Under the pieces are notes generated by a model, which saw nothing but the letters and a program-made list of their open reading frames with translations, did no database searches and had not been told where the DNA came from. The position numbers were made by a program, and so were the translations under genes. Of a stretch of DNA of 64,000 nucleotides, positions 24,740 to 34,202 are shown in pieces. The stretch is from Arthrobacter_H rhombi (GTDB lineage Bacteria > Actinomycetota > Actinomycetes > Actinomycetales > Micrococcaceae). Every line of letters starts with the position of its first letter. Positions within the stretch are counted from its first letter, which is position 1. Where the stretch lies: the NCBI RefSeq assembly GCF_039526245.1, contig NZ_BAAAIV010000007.1, positions 1 through 64,000 on the forward strand, given 5' to 3'.

Positions 24740-25504
24740 ATGACTGCACAGATTTCCGTTGCCATCCTCGGAGCCTCAGGACGGATGGGTGCCGAGGCCG
24801 TCAAGGCGGTCCAGAACGCCGAGGACATGGAGCTCGTCGCCGCGCTGGGCCGACATGACCCGCTGCAGGCGGTCCTGGACGCCGGGGCCACCCACCTGGT
24901 GGACCTCACCGTCCCGGACAGCACCGAAGCCAACGTCCGCTTCGCCGTCGAACACGGGATCCACGCCGTCGTGGGAACCACCGGCTGGACCGACACCCGG
25001 CGCGCCCACCTGACCACGCTGCTGGCCGAACATCCAGAGGTTGGGGTGCTGATCGCCCCGAACTTCGCCCTCGGTTCAGTGTTGGCTTCGGCTTTCGCCG
25101 CGCAGGCCGCCAAGTACTTCGAATCCGTCGAGATCATCGAACTACACCACCCGGAGAAGGTCGACGCCCCCTCCGGCACCGCGGTGCGCACCGCCGAACT
25201 CATCTCCCAGGTCAGGACAGCCGCGAAGGTCCCGGCGAGCCCCGACGCCACCGAAACCCTGCTCGACGGCGCCCGGGGTGCCGACGTCGACGGCGTGCGC
25301 GTGCACTCGGTCCGGCTGCGCGGCCTGGTCGCCCACCAGGAGGTCCTGCTCGGGTCGGCGGGCGAACAACTGACCCTGCGCCACGATTCGTTCGACCGGG
25401 TCTCCTTCATGCCCGGCGTGCTGCTGGGCCTGCGCACTGTCGCCTCCCGCCCCGGCCTGGCCTACGGGCTGGACAACTACCTCGATCTCGGAGGCAACGC
25501 CTAA
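24740..25504 (+). CDS. dapB: 4-hydroxy-tetrahydrodipicolinate reductase
   Basis: A 254-residue NAD(P)H-dependent reductase of the lysine/diaminopimelate pathway, acting after DapA. The Rossmann nucleotide loop is ILGASGRMG (about residues 9-17). GTTGW and the catalytic-region ELHHPEKVDAPSGTA follow, with His and Lys in the expected places. dapA lies 1.9 kb downstream and dapF 14 kb away. A small membrane-protein gene starts directly after the stop. Confidence 0.95.
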   Translation: MTAQISVAILGASGRMGAEAVKAVQNAEDMELVAALGRHDPLQAVLDAGATHLVDLTVPDSTEANVRFAVEHGIHAVVGTTGWTDTRRAHLTTLLAEHPEVGVLIAPNFALGSVLASAFAAQAAKYFESVEIIELHHPEKVDAPSGTAVRTAELISQVRTAAKVPASPDATETLLDGARGADVDGVRVHSVRLRGLVAHQEVLLGSAGEQLTLRHDSFDRVSFMPGVLLGLRTVASRPGLAYGLDNYLDLGGNA

Positions 25505-25972
25505 GTGAAGACCAAGCTCTGGGTCGGCGGCATCCTGCTGCTGTTCGCCCTGTACCTCTACGCCTCCTTTGCCAGCTCGATAGCCCTCATCCGGGCCGCC
25601 GAACCGCTGGCGAAGGGCATCGGTGTCGCCGCGCTGGTCATCCCGTTGCTCGGGGTCTGGATCCTCATCCGGGAGATCCTCTTCGGTTCCCGCAGCCAGC
25701 GCATGGCCGGCATCCTCGAATCCGAGGGGCTGCTGCCGGAGGACAACCTTCCCCGGACCCCGTCCGGCCGGATCGTGAAGGCGGCGGCCGACGAGGACTT
25801 CGTGCAATACCAGCAGGAAGCGACGGAACACCCGGACAGCTGGCGCAGCATGCACCGGCTCGCGCTGGCCTACGACGCGTCGGGTGACCGACGCCGGGCC
25901 CGCGAGACGATGCGCCGGGCCATCGGCCTGTTCCGCGCCTCCGGGGACGCCCGGACCACCACCGGCAGCTGA
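25505..25972 (+). CDS. Two-helix membrane protein with TPR-like C-terminus, function unknown
   Basis: A 155-residue protein with membrane segments at about residues 5-25 and 38-58. A cytoplasmic part ends in SWRSMHRLALAYDASGDRRRARETMRRAIGLF, which reads like a single tetratricopeptide repeat and suggests protein contacts. The GTG immediately follows the dapB TAA, so the two are co-translated; the pair dapB plus this gene recurs in Micrococcaceae as far as I recall. No activity can be assigned. Confidence 0.78.
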   Translation: MKTKLWVGGILLLFALYLYASFASSIALIRAAEPLAKGIGVAALVIPLLGVWILIREILFGSRSQRMAGILESEGLLPEDNLPRTPSGRIVKAAADEDFVQYQQEATEHPDSWRSMHRLALAYDASGDRRRARETMRRAIGLFRASGDARTTTGS

Positions 25973-26002
25973 GGACCGGGCCGCCGGCTTGCCGCGGGTG
26001 CG

Positions 26003-27232
26003 CTACGACCTGCGTGGTCCCCGGGCCCCCGCCCCGGCCGCGGCGTCGGCGACCGCATGGACCGCTGCCTCCAGGGGGCCGCGGCGCCCGGCCCACTTCA
26101 GGGCGATGCCCGCGAGCAGGGTGATGACCACAAACCACAGGTAGAGCTGCAGGCGGGGCAGGCCGGCGGTGGCGGTGCTCAACAGATCCAGCGCCACCAG
26201 ATGTCCTGCATACAACGTCAGGGTCGCCGACCCGGCTCCCGACAACGGCCACATCAGCGCCTCCCCGGCGCCGCCGAGCAGCGCGGTCAACGCCATCGCC
26301 AGCAGCTGGCACGAGCCCAAGACGGCCAACGCAACTCCCGACACGTGCAGCAGATCCAACGGGGCGCTGCTGTGCGGGGCCGAGATCACGAACCACCAGG
26401 GCGTCGAATCGATCCCGGCCAGGCCGCGACCGGAGGCCAGCGCGGCATCCAGGGGTTGGCCATTGACTTCGGTGATGGACGCCAGCGCGCGGACCGCAGC
26501 GGGGTGGGTGTCGAGCAGCCATGCGGACAGGGCCCGGGCCCCGGAGGCCAGCGCCGCCCCGCCCACGGCCAACGCCAGGGCCACGGGCGGCAGCTGCAGC
26601 CGGCAGCGGCCCACGGCCAGGCCCAGCAGCACGAATCCGGTCCACACCAGCACGGGGTAGTAGCCGGTGACGAACAGGTCGGCCAGCAGGGTCGCCGGGC
26701 GCAACACGTCGCCGAGCCCAGGGGAGGCCCCCACCGTTGCCGGTTCCACGTGGGCTTGCACCCACGGGAGCAGCAGGTACCAGAGCGCCGGCGCCAGCAG
26801 CAGCCAACCCGCGGTCCAGCACCACAGGGCGCGCAGACGCAGCCGCAAGAACACGGTGGCGATCAGGAAGAGGACCCCGTAGTGCACCAGGATGACCGCG
26901 ACGTTGGCATCGAGGGAACCGACGCCGAGCCCGATCACGGTGATCAGCAATGCCCGGACGACGACGGAACGCCGGTCGGCGGCGGCCCTCCCCGCGCTGT
27001 GGGGGGTGCTTCCGCCGGTCAGCAACCCCAACCCCACACCGGCGAGGATCGCGAAGACCGCCGACGCCTTGCCGGCGAACAGCAGCGCCACCCAGGTCGC
27101 CTCGGTGCCGTGCGGGCCGGCCTGGGTCAGGGGCAGGATGTGGGTTCCCATCATCCCGAGCAGTGCCAGGCCGCGGGCCACGTCGACCCCGGCGATGCGC
27201 CGGGTCGGAGCCGTCGTGCGCTGTCGGGGCAT
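26003..27232 (-). CDS. DUF418/heparan-alpha-glucosaminide acetyltransferase-like membrane protein
   Basis: About 409 residues with some ten membrane helices. The N-terminal RIAGVDVARGLALLGMMGTHI is the signature of the DUF1624/DUF418 group, membrane proteins related to acyltransferases that move acetyl groups across the membrane. The region near DLLHVSGVALAVLGSC and TLYAGHLVALDLL is typical of the C-terminal DUF418 part. The ATG at 27232 begins MPRQRTT; a longer frame reaches 27319. A TATATT -10 box at 27290-27285 supports a 46-nt leader. It is divergent from dapA. The substrate is unknown. Confidence 0.75.
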   Translation of the reverse strand: MPRQRTTAPTRRIAGVDVARGLALLGMMGTHILPLTQAGPHGTEATWVALLFAGKASAVFAILAGVGLGLLTGGSTPHSAGRAAADRRSVVVRALLITVIGLGVGSLDANVAVILVHYGVLFLIATVFLRLRLRALWCWTAGWLLLAPALWYLLLPWVQAHVEPATVGASPGLGDVLRPATLLADLFVTGYYPVLVWTGFVLLGLAVGRCRLQLPPVALALAVGGAALASGARALSAWLLDTHPAAVRALASITEVNGQPLDAALASGRGLAGIDSTPWWFVISAPHSSAPLDLLHVSGVALAVLGSCQLLAMALTALLGGAGEALMWPLSGAGSATLTLYAGHLVALDLLSTATAGLPRLQLYLWFVVITLLAGIALKWAGRRGPLEAAVHAVADAAAGAGARGPRRS

Positions 27233-27284
27233 GGGCTGATGGCCTGTCGGTGGGAGGGGAGGATGCGGTGGGACCCGCGCGTCG

Positions 27285-27290
27285 AATATA
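27285..27290 (-). promoter_or_regulatory. Putative -10 box (TATATT) for the DUF418 gene
   Basis: TATATT on the minus strand predicts a start near 27278. It lies about 90 bases from the dapA -10 box on the other strand, making a divergent promoter region. Confidence 0.4.
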
Positions 27291-27372
27291 CCAAGACCGG
27301 CACCGCGCCACCGGTGCACGTCATCTTGGTCACGCAGCGTGTGCGGCTACGGAATTTGGCGGGGGCTGAGGG

Positions 27373-27378
27373 TAACGT
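27373..27378 (+). promoter_or_regulatory. -10 box (TAACGT) of dapA, leaderless type
   Basis: TAACGT is followed by GGGGGCC and the dapA ATG, a 7-base gap. The G run could also act as a weak ribosome-binding site, so leaderless use is less certain here. Confidence 0.5.
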
Positions 27379-27385
27379 GGGGGCC

Positions 27386-28303
27386 ATGCCTGCCACGGAT
27401 TCGAACACCCCGCGCCACGACTACCCCTTCGGTACCCTGGGCACCGCCATGGTCACCCCGTTCGCTGCAGGAGGCGCTGCCGACCTGGAGCAGGCGGCGG
27501 CCCTGGCCGTCCACCTGGTCGATGGCGGCTGCGATTCGCTGGTGGTCACCGGGACCACCGGGGAGACCTCCACGCTGACCGACGAGGAGAACCTCGGCAT
27601 GTTCCGTGCCGTGGTCGAGGCGGTCGGCGGCCGGGCCAAGGTCATCGCCGGTTCCACCACCAACGACACCGCGCACTCGATCCACCTGTCGAAGGCCGCT
27701 GCGAAGCTCGGCGTCGACGGGCTGCTGGTCACCGCGCCGTACTACAACAAGCCCAGCCAAGCCGGTGTCCGGGCCCACGTGGAGGCCATCGCCTCCAGCA
27801 CCGAGTTGCCCGTCATGGTCTACGACATCCCCGGCCGCGCCGGCATCGCGATCAGCGCCGAGACGCTGATCCGACTGGCCGAGCACCCCCATGTGGTGGC
27901 GCTGAAGGATGCCAAGGCCGACTACCAGTCCACCACCCGCGTGCTGGCCAACACCGACCTGCATGTCTACTCCGGTGACGATGGGCTGACCCTTCCGCTC
28001 ATGGCGGCCGGCGCCAAGGGCGTCATCTCCGTTTCGGCACATGTGGCCACCGCCGGGTACCGCCGCCTCGTGGACGCGATGCTCGCCGGGGACCTGGCCA
28101 CCGCCCGCGCCCTGCACTTCGAACTGGATCCCGTCCAGCGGGCCGTCATGTCCCACATCCAGGGCGCCGTCGCGGCGAAGACGATCCTGCACTGGCAGGG
28201 TGTGCTGCCGCACGCGAACGTGAGGCTGCCCCTGGTGGAACCGACCGAGGAAGAAGCAGCACCCATCCGCGCTGACCTGGCCGAGGCCGGAATCCACCTC
28301 TAG
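27386..28303 (+). CDS. dapA: 4-hydroxy-tetrahydrodipicolinate synthase
   Basis: A 305-residue TIM-barrel aldolase that condenses pyruvate with aspartate semialdehyde. The Schiff-base Lys is in VALKDAK (Lys174), with Tyr146 in MVYDIPGR and the GTTGE pocket at 56-60. A much longer in-frame extension upstream lies opposite the DUF418 gene and has no family resemblance, so ATG 27386 is the start. RNase J follows after 13 bases, the usual actinobacterial order dapA-rnj-ftsK. Confidence 0.95.
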   Translation: MPATDSNTPRHDYPFGTLGTAMVTPFAAGGAADLEQAAALAVHLVDGGCDSLVVTGTTGETSTLTDEENLGMFRAVVEAVGGRAKVIAGSTTNDTAHSIHLSKAAAKLGVDGLLVTAPYYNKPSQAGVRAHVEAIASSTELPVMVYDIPGRAGIAISAETLIRLAEHPHVVALKDAKADYQSTTRVLANTDLHVYSGDDGLTLPLMAAGAKGVISVSAHVATAGYRRLVDAMLAGDLATARALHFELDPVQRAVMSHIQGAVAAKTILHWQGVLPHANVRLPLVEPTEEEAAPIRADLAEAGIHL

Positions 28304-28316
28304 GAAGAGGCCCCCG

Positions 28317-30023
28317 ATGTCCGACACCGTCGTCGCCCCGGCAGATGCCGCCCGCCTGAGCCCACCTCCGCCGCTGGCCGACGGGACCCTGCGCATCGTG
28401 CCCCTCGGCGGCATCGGCGAGGTCGGACGGAACATGGCAGTGTTCGAGATCGGCGGGAAGCTGCTCATCGTCGACTGCGGGGTGCTCTTCCCGGAGGAGT
28501 TCCAACCCGGCGTCGACGTGATCCTGCCGGACTTCGGGTACATCCGCGAACGGCTCGACGACGTCGTGGGCGTGGTGCTCACGCACGGCCATGAGGACCA
28601 CATCGGGGCCATTCCCTACCTGCTGCGCCTCCGCGGGGACATTCCGCTGATCGGCTCGCAGCTGACGCTGGCCCTGGTCGAGGCGAAGCTGGCCGAACAC
28701 CGCATTTCCCCGGTCCTGGTCACCGTCGCCGAAGGCGAACGCCGGCAATTCGCCGGGTTCGACTGCGAATTCGTTGCCGTCAACCACTCGATCCCCGATG
28801 CCCTGGCGGTGTTCATCCGCACCGCCGCCGGCACCGTCCTGCACACCGGGGACTTCAAGATGGACCAGCTGCCGTTGGATGGGCGGATCACCGACCTGCG
28901 GGCCTTCGCCCGGCTGGGGGAAGAGGGCGTGGACCTGTTCATGTCCGATTCCACCAACGCCGACGTCCCCGGGTTCACGACGGGCGAGCGGGAGATCGGC
29001 CCGGTCCTGCAGGACCTGTTCGGCCGTGCCGCCCAGCGGATCATCGTCGCCTCGTTCTCCTCGCATGTGCACCGGGTCCAACAGGTGCTCGACGCCGCTG
29101 CCGCCCATGGGCGCCAGGTTGCCTTCGTGGGGCGCTCCATGGTCCGGAACATGGGCATTGCCGCCCGGCTGGGCTACCTGGACGTCCCCGAGGGGATCCT
29201 GGTGGACCTCAAGGAGGTCGACCAGTTGCCGCAGGAACGCGTGGTGCTGATGTCCACCGGCTCCCAGGGGGAACCCATGGCGGCGCTCTCGCGCATGGCC
29301 ACCGGCGACCACCGGATCTCCGTCGGGCCAGGGGACACCGTCATCCTGGCGTCCTCCCTGATCCCGGGCAACGAGAACGCCGTCTTCCGCGTCATCAACG
29401 GCCTGATGCGCCTGGGCGCCGACGTCGTGCACAAGGGCACCGCCAAGGTCCACGTCTCCGGCCATGCCTCGGCCGGGGAGCTGCTCTACTGCTACAACAT
29501 CATCCGCCCGCGCCACGCCATGCCCGTCCATGGGGAGACCCGCCACCTGCTGGCCAATGCGCGGATCGCCGAACAGACGGGTGTCCCGACCCAGAACATC
29601 CTGCTCACCGAGGATGGCTCGGTCGTGGACCTGCGCGACGGCGTCGCACGCCAGGTCGGCCAGGTCGACTGCGGGTTCGTCTACGTCGACGGCTCCGCTG
29701 TGGGCAGCCTCACCGACGATGACCTCAAGGACCGCAGGACCCTGGGCGAAGAGGGGTTCATCTCGGTGATCACCGTGGTCAACCGCCAGACCGGAAGCAT
29801 CGTCACGGGACCGGACATCCATGCCCGCGGCGTGGCCGAGGACGAGCAGGTGTTCGAGGAGATCAAGCCCAAGATCGTTGCGGCCCTCGAGGAGGCGGTG
29901 CGCAACAACCCCACCCACACCACCTACCAGTTGCAGCAGGTGGTCCGCCGGACCATCGGGGCCTGGGTCAGCCGCAGACTACGCCGCAAGCCCATGATCG
30001 TCCCGGTCGTCCTCGAGGCCTGA
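28317..30023 (+). CDS. rnj: Ribonuclease J
   Basis: A 568-residue metallo-beta-lactamase/beta-CASP ribonuclease with 5' exonuclease and endonuclease activity in mRNA decay and rRNA maturation. The metal motif is THGHEDHIGA (His90, His92, Asp94, His95). Downstream are VNHSIPDAL, HTGDFKMD, MSDSTNAD, and the beta-CASP segments ASFSSHVHRVQQ and VSGHAS. The ATG follows GGAAGAGG. It is co-transcribed with dapA. Confidence 0.95.
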   Translation: MSDTVVAPADAARLSPPPPLADGTLRIVPLGGIGEVGRNMAVFEIGGKLLIVDCGVLFPEEFQPGVDVILPDFGYIRERLDDVVGVVLTHGHEDHIGAIPYLLRLRGDIPLIGSQLTLALVEAKLAEHRISPVLVTVAEGERRQFAGFDCEFVAVNHSIPDALAVFIRTAAGTVLHTGDFKMDQLPLDGRITDLRAFARLGEEGVDLFMSDSTNADVPGFTTGEREIGPVLQDLFGRAAQRIIVASFSSHVHRVQQVLDAAAAHGRQVAFVGRSMVRNMGIAARLGYLDVPEGILVDLKEVDQLPQERVVLMSTGSQGEPMAALSRMATGDHRISVGPGDTVILASSLIPGNENAVFRVINGLMRLGADVVHKGTAKVHVSGHASAGELLYCYNIIRPRHAMPVHGETRHLLANARIAEQTGVPTQNILLTEDGSVVDLRDGVARQVGQVDCGFVYVDGSAVGSLTDDDLKDRRTLGEEGFISVITVVNRQTGSIVTGPDIHARGVAEDEQVFEEIKPKIVAALEEAVRNNPTHTTYQLQQVVRRTIGAWVSRRLRRKPMIVPVVLEA

Positions 30024-30059
30024 GGCGTGTAAATCCGGGGCTGGAGGGCCCGGACCCTG

Positions 30060-30065
30060 TACGGT
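30060..30065 (+). promoter_or_regulatory. -10 box (TACGGT) of ftsK, leaderless type
   Basis: TACGGT is followed by TACGCGT and the ftsK ATG, a 7-base gap, with no ribosome-binding site. Confidence 0.55.
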
Positions 30066-30072
30066 TACGCGT

Positions 30073-33000
30073 ATGGCGACCCGTACTTCCCCCACCCCGA
30101 CGAAGGCCTCCGGCCGCAAACCGGCGGGCAAGACCCCGGCGCGCGGCAAATCCGGCACGGGTTCGTCGCGTCAGGGCGGTGCGCGTCCGGCGGCAGGAAC
30201 CTCCGGCGTGGATCAGGACCTGGCCCTGCCGTTGCGTGCCATCCGCGGACTGTGGATGGGCCTGGCCCGCATGGTCGGCGGGGCGTTCCGCAAGATCGGC
30301 CAGGACGTGCGTCCCGAACGCGATGTCCGTCGTGACGGCACCGGACTTTTCCTCGTCGTCATCGCGGTCATCGTCGGCAGCGTCGAATGGTGGGGCCTGC
30401 GCGGCGTCGGCTGGTACGGCACCACCGTGCACAACATCTTCGGCGGCTCCCTGGGCTTCATGGCCTCGCTGCTGCCGCTCGTCCTCTTCATCGGGGCCTA
30501 CCGGTTGTTCCGTCGCCCCGAGGAGAACCGCGCCAACAACCGGATCGGCATCGGCCTCACCCTGGCCACGTTGTCCATCGCCGGCATCGCCCATATCGTC
30601 GCCGGCCTTCCGGCCCTGGACGCACCCTTCGACCAGCTCTGGTCCGGCGGGGGAGTGGTCGGGTTCCTGGTCAGCGTGCCGCTGGCCAGCCTGCTGAGCC
30701 GGTGGGGTGCGTTGGCCGTCATGATCGTGCTGGCGGTCTTGAGCCTGATGATCATGACCGCCACCCCATTCCGCCACATCCCGGCGCGCATCCGCCAGGG
30801 CTACGAATGGATCATGGGACAACCCGAGCCGGGTGCCGCACCCCGGGAGCGTTCCGACGCCGACGATCCCGAACACGACCAGAGCTACCTCTATGCCGAC
30901 CGCGAGCGTGCCGAACGCCCGGCCAAGCGGACCCGCAAGTTCGGCCGGGCGGCCCGTGCGCGCCAACGCGAAGAGGAAGCCGAGGCGGCAGCAGCCGCCG
31001 AGGCGTTCACCGGGGATGCCGCCTACGACAAGGCGGTCATCCACGACCATGACGAAGACCCCGCCACCGTCCCGGGACCGGCCATCCCCCCGGGCGTGCG
31101 CCGTCCCACCGCTGCGGAAAAGGCGATGGAAAAGGTCAAGAACGACGTCGGGCTCGGTTCCGGTGCAGCCGCCGCGAACGAGCCGGCCACCGAGGCCCTG
31201 GATACGACGGCGATCAACGGCATGCTCGCTGCTGCCGGCGCGCCCGGCGGCTCCGGCGCCGCGGTTCCGAATGTCCCCTCGAACCCCGTTGCGCAGCCGG
31301 CCCCGCTGACCCCGATCCCGCAGCGCACGGAGCAGCTCCAGCTCTCCGGCGACGTCGCCTACACGCTTCCGTCCTCCGAATTCCTCCCGGCCGGCCCGCC
31401 GGCGAAGGAACGCTCGGAAGCCAACGACGCCGTCGTCAAGGCCCTGACCGATACCCTCGACCAGTTCAAGGTCGACGCCCAGGTCACCGGCTTCAGCCGC
31501 GGTCCGACGGTCACCCGCTACGAGATCGCCCTGTCCCCGGGGACCAAGGTCGAACGCGTGACCGCCCTGTCCAAGAACATCTCCTATGCGGTCGCCTCCT
31601 CCGACGTGCGGATCCTCTCGCCGATCCCCGGCAAGAGCGCCATCGGCATCGAGATCCCGAATGCCGACAAGGAGGTCGTCGCCCTCGGTGACGTCCTGCG
31701 CTCCAACGCCGCCCGCAAGACCGAGCACCCCATGGTCATGGGTGTCGGCAAGGACGTCGAGGGCGGGTTCGTGGTCGCCAACCTGGCCAAGATGCCGCAC
31801 ATGCTCGTCGCCGGCGCCACCGGTGCGGGCAAGTCCTCGTTCGTGAACTCGATGATCACCTCCATCCTCATGCGCGCCACCCCCGACGAGGTGCGCATGG
31901 TCATGGTCGACCCCAAGCGCGTGGAACTGACCGCCTACGAGGGTGTTCCCCACCTGATCACCCCCATCATCACCAACCCGAAGAAGGCCGCCGAGGCCCT
32001 GCAGTGGGTCGTCCGCGAGATGGACACGCGCTACGACGACCTCGCCAACTTCGGGTACAAGCACGTCGATGACTTCAACAAGGGGGTGCGCAACGGCAAG
32101 GTCGTCCCCCCGGAAGGCTCCAAGCGGGTCATCAGGCCCTACCCCTACCTGCTGGTCATCGTCGACGAGCTCGCAGACCTGATGATGGTCGCCCCCCGCG
32201 ACGTCGAGGATTCGATCGTTCGCATCACCCAGCTCGCCCGTGCCGCAGGCATCCACCTGGTCCTCGCCACACAGCGACCCTCCGTTGATGTCGTCACGGG
32301 CCTGATCAAGGCCAACGTGCCCTCGCGCATGGCCTTCGCCACCTCCTCCGTCACCGACTCCCGCGTGGTCCTGGACCAGCCAGGGGCCGAGAAGCTGCTG
32401 GGCCAGGGCGACGCCCTGTTCCTGCCCATGGGCGCCTCCAAGCCCATGCGTGTCCAGGGTGCCTGGGTCACCGAGTCGGAGATCCATCGGGTCGTCGAGC
32501 ACGTCAAGGGCCAGCTCACTGCCGTGTACCGCGATGACGTCGCCGTCGAGGCCCCGAAGAAGGAGATCGACGACGACATCGGGGACGACCTCGAGGTCCT
32601 GTTGCAGGCCACCGAGCTGGTGGTCACCACGCAGTTCGGGTCCACCTCCATGCTCCAGCGCAAGCTGCGTGTCGGGTTCGCCAAGGCAGGCCGGCTGATG
32701 GACCTGCTCGAGTCCCGCGGCGTCGTCGGCCCCTCCGAAGGCTCCAAGGCCCGCGACGTACTCGTCAAGCCCGATGACCTGCCGGCCGTGCTGGCCGCCA
32801 TGCGCGGGGACTCGGCACCGGCCACCCCGCAGGAGACACCGGCCGCCGAAGCCGCGCTGGTCGAGAACGCCAACGCCAACCACTACGGCACCGATCTCGT
32901 CGCCGAGGACCTCGCCGCCTACCCGCAAGCCACCGAATACGACGACGGGGACGACGGCGAGTCCGGCTCGGAAGACGCCTGGAACCTCACCGGACGGTAA
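30073..33000 (+). CDS. ftsK: DNA translocase FtsK/SpoIIIE
   Basis: A 975-residue membrane-bound DNA pump that clears chromosome ends at the division site. A basic, Pro/Gly-rich N-terminus (1-55) precedes four membrane helices (about 90-235). A charged and Ala/Pro linker runs to about 430. The motor domain has the Walker A loop GATGAGKSS (about 581-589) and Walker B VIVDELADLMM. The C-terminal winged-helix gamma domain (about 830-905) reads KOPS-type DNA. The gene stop (TAA) forms part of the pgsA -10 box. Confidence 0.95.
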   Translation: MATRTSPTPTKASGRKPAGKTPARGKSGTGSSRQGGARPAAGTSGVDQDLALPLRAIRGLWMGLARMVGGAFRKIGQDVRPERDVRRDGTGLFLVVIAVIVGSVEWWGLRGVGWYGTTVHNIFGGSLGFMASLLPLVLFIGAYRLFRRPEENRANNRIGIGLTLATLSIAGIAHIVAGLPALDAPFDQLWSGGGVVGFLVSVPLASLLSRWGALAVMIVLAVLSLMIMTATPFRHIPARIRQGYEWIMGQPEPGAAPRERSDADDPEHDQSYLYADRERAERPAKRTRKFGRAARARQREEEAEAAAAAEAFTGDAAYDKAVIHDHDEDPATVPGPAIPPGVRRPTAAEKAMEKVKNDVGLGSGAAAANEPATEALDTTAINGMLAAAGAPGGSGAAVPNVPSNPVAQPAPLTPIPQRTEQLQLSGDVAYTLPSSEFLPAGPPAKERSEANDAVVKALTDTLDQFKVDAQVTGFSRGPTVTRYEIALSPGTKVERVTALSKNISYAVASSDVRILSPIPGKSAIGIEIPNADKEVVALGDVLRSNAARKTEHPMVMGVGKDVEGGFVVANLAKMPHMLVAGATGAGKSSFVNSMITSILMRATPDEVRMVMVDPKRVELTAYEGVPHLITPIITNPKKAAEALQWVVREMDTRYDDLANFGYKHVDDFNKGVRNGKVVPPEGSKRVIRPYPYLLVIVDELADLMMVAPRDVEDSIVRITQLARAAGIHLVLATQRPSVDVVTGLIKANVPSRMAFATSSVTDSRVVLDQPGAEKLLGQGDALFLPMGASKPMRVQGAWVTESEIHRVVEHVKGQLTAVYRDDVAVEAPKKEIDDDIGDDLEVLLQATELVVTTQFGSTSMLQRKLRVGFAKAGRLMDLLESRGVVGPSEGSKARDVLVKPDDLPAVLAAMRGDSAPATPQETPAAEAALVENANANHYGTDLVAEDLAAYPQATEYDDGDDGESGSEDAWNLTGR

Positions 33001-33003
33001 CCT
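32998..33003 (+). promoter_or_regulatory. -10 box (TAACCT) of pgsA, leaderless type
   Basis: TAACCT overlaps the ftsK stop codon, is followed by GAACAG and then the pgsA GTG, a 6-base gap. Confidence 0.6.
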
Positions 33004-33009
33004 GAACAG

Positions 33010-33618
33010 GTGACTGAAACCCCAGCAGAACGCACACCCCAGCCCGTCCCGACCTTGAACATCGCCAATGTCCTGACGACCTTGCGGATCGTCATGGTCC
33101 CGTTCTTCGTCTGGGCCCTGGTGGCCGACGACCAGCAACATGCAACACTGCGCTGGATTGCCGTCGCGTTGTTCGCGCTGGCCATGTACACCGACAAGCT
33201 CGACGGCGATTTGGCGCGTAGCCGGGGACTGATCACCAACTTCGGCAAGATCGCCGACCCCATCGCCGACAAACTCCTGTTGGGTGCCGCCCTGGTCACC
33301 CTGTCCTGGTTGGGCGAATTGTGGTGGTGGGTCACCATCGTCATCCTGGTCCGTGAATTGGGCATCACCGTCCTGCGCTTCGCGGTCATCCGCCGAGGCG
33401 TCATTGCCGCATCCAAGGGCGGCAAGCTCAAGACCGTCACCCAGACGGCCGGTCTGGCCCTGCTGCTGTTGCCCTTCACCCCGGACATCGGCTGGCTGTC
33501 CGCCATCGCCTTGGCCGTCATCCTGCTGGCAGCTGCGATCACCATCTATACCGGTATCGACTACATCGTCCAGGCATCACGGATGCGCCCAGCACCCGGC
33601 GGCCGGGAAGTCCGGTGA
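33010..33618 (+). CDS. pgsA: CDP-diacylglycerol--glycerol-3-phosphate 3-phosphatidyltransferase
   Basis: A 202-residue membrane enzyme that makes phosphatidylglycerol phosphate. The CDP-alcohol phosphatidyltransferase motif is TDKLDGDLARSRG followed by NFGKIADPIADK, giving the expected spacing D-DG-AR-G-D-D from Asp62. About six membrane helices are predicted. The N-terminal NIANVLTTLRIVMVP is typical. The cinA-type gene starts inside its stop codon. Confidence 0.93.
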   Translation: MTETPAERTPQPVPTLNIANVLTTLRIVMVPFFVWALVADDQQHATLRWIAVALFALAMYTDKLDGDLARSRGLITNFGKIADPIADKLLLGAALVTLSWLGELWWWVTIVILVRELGITVLRFAVIRRGVIAASKGGKLKTVTQTAGLALLLLPFTPDIGWLSAIALAVILLAAAITIYTGIDYIVQASRMRPAPGGREVR

Positions 33619-34103
33619 CTGACGGCCGGGCCGATCACGCGGCAGAACGCATCGTCGCTGCAGGAACCAGCAGGGGCCTGACAGTGGCCACTGCGGAATC
33701 ACTCACCGCAGGGTGGATCGCCGGTGCCATCGCGGATGTCGCTGGGGCTTCGGCCGTTCTGCGCGGGGGAGTGGTCAGCTATCACAACCAGGTCAAACAT
33801 GAAGTCCTCGGCGTCGACGCCGAACTGCTGCGTGAATGCGGATCGGTGGACCCGGAGGTCGCCCGGCAGATGGCCGAGGGGGCCCGACACACCTGTACAG
33901 CAGACATCGCCGTTTCCAGTACGGGCGTCGCCGGGCCAGAGCCCCACGACGGCCAGGCGGTAGGCACCGTGTACGTCGGTTTCGCGACCGATGAGGGCAG
34001 CGGAGCCCGCGAACTGCACCTGTCTGGCGGACGCCAGGAGATCCGTGCTGCGGCACGGGACGCCGCACTGGAACTACTGGCCGGTTTGCTCGAGAAGAAA
34101 TAG
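33615..34103 (+). CDS. pncC: CinA C-terminal domain protein (nicotinamide-nucleotide amidase type)
   Basis: A 162-residue stand-alone CinA-C domain; homologues deamidate nicotinamide mononucleotide to recycle NAD. Marks are TVATAESLTAGWIAG, GVVSYHNQVKHEVLGV and STGVAGPEPHDGQAVGTVYVG. The GTG overlaps the pgsA stop by four bases. The order pgsA-cinA-ClgR-type regulator-recA is widely kept in actinobacteria. Confidence 0.9.
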   Translation: MTDGRADHAAERIVAAGTSRGLTVATAESLTAGWIAGAIADVAGASAVLRGGVVSYHNQVKHEVLGVDAELLRECGSVDPEVARQMAEGARHTCTADIAVSSTGVAGPEPHDGQAVGTVYVGFATDEGSGARELHLSGGRQEIRAAARDAALELLAGLLEKK

Positions 34104-34202
34104 TCGTCCACACTTCGCCCGGGCGCTGGCAGTCCGGCCCCGATTGTGGTTAGTGTGGGTGCCGGGAACAAAATGACGATCCCGTGAGTTGAAAAAACTA
34201 CA

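Noticed and set aside
26057..27385. A 443-codon upstream extension of dapA
   Set aside because: It is Gln/Arg/Gly-rich, lies opposite the DUF418 membrane gene and has no DapA homology. The ATG at 27386 with its -10 box is the start.
29968..33141. A 1057-codon open frame on the minus strand opposite ftsK
   Set aside because: It is the antisense shadow of ftsK. In GC-rich DNA stop codons are rare in this frame. The translated protein is low in complexity and matches no family, while ftsK on the plus strand shows all its motifs.
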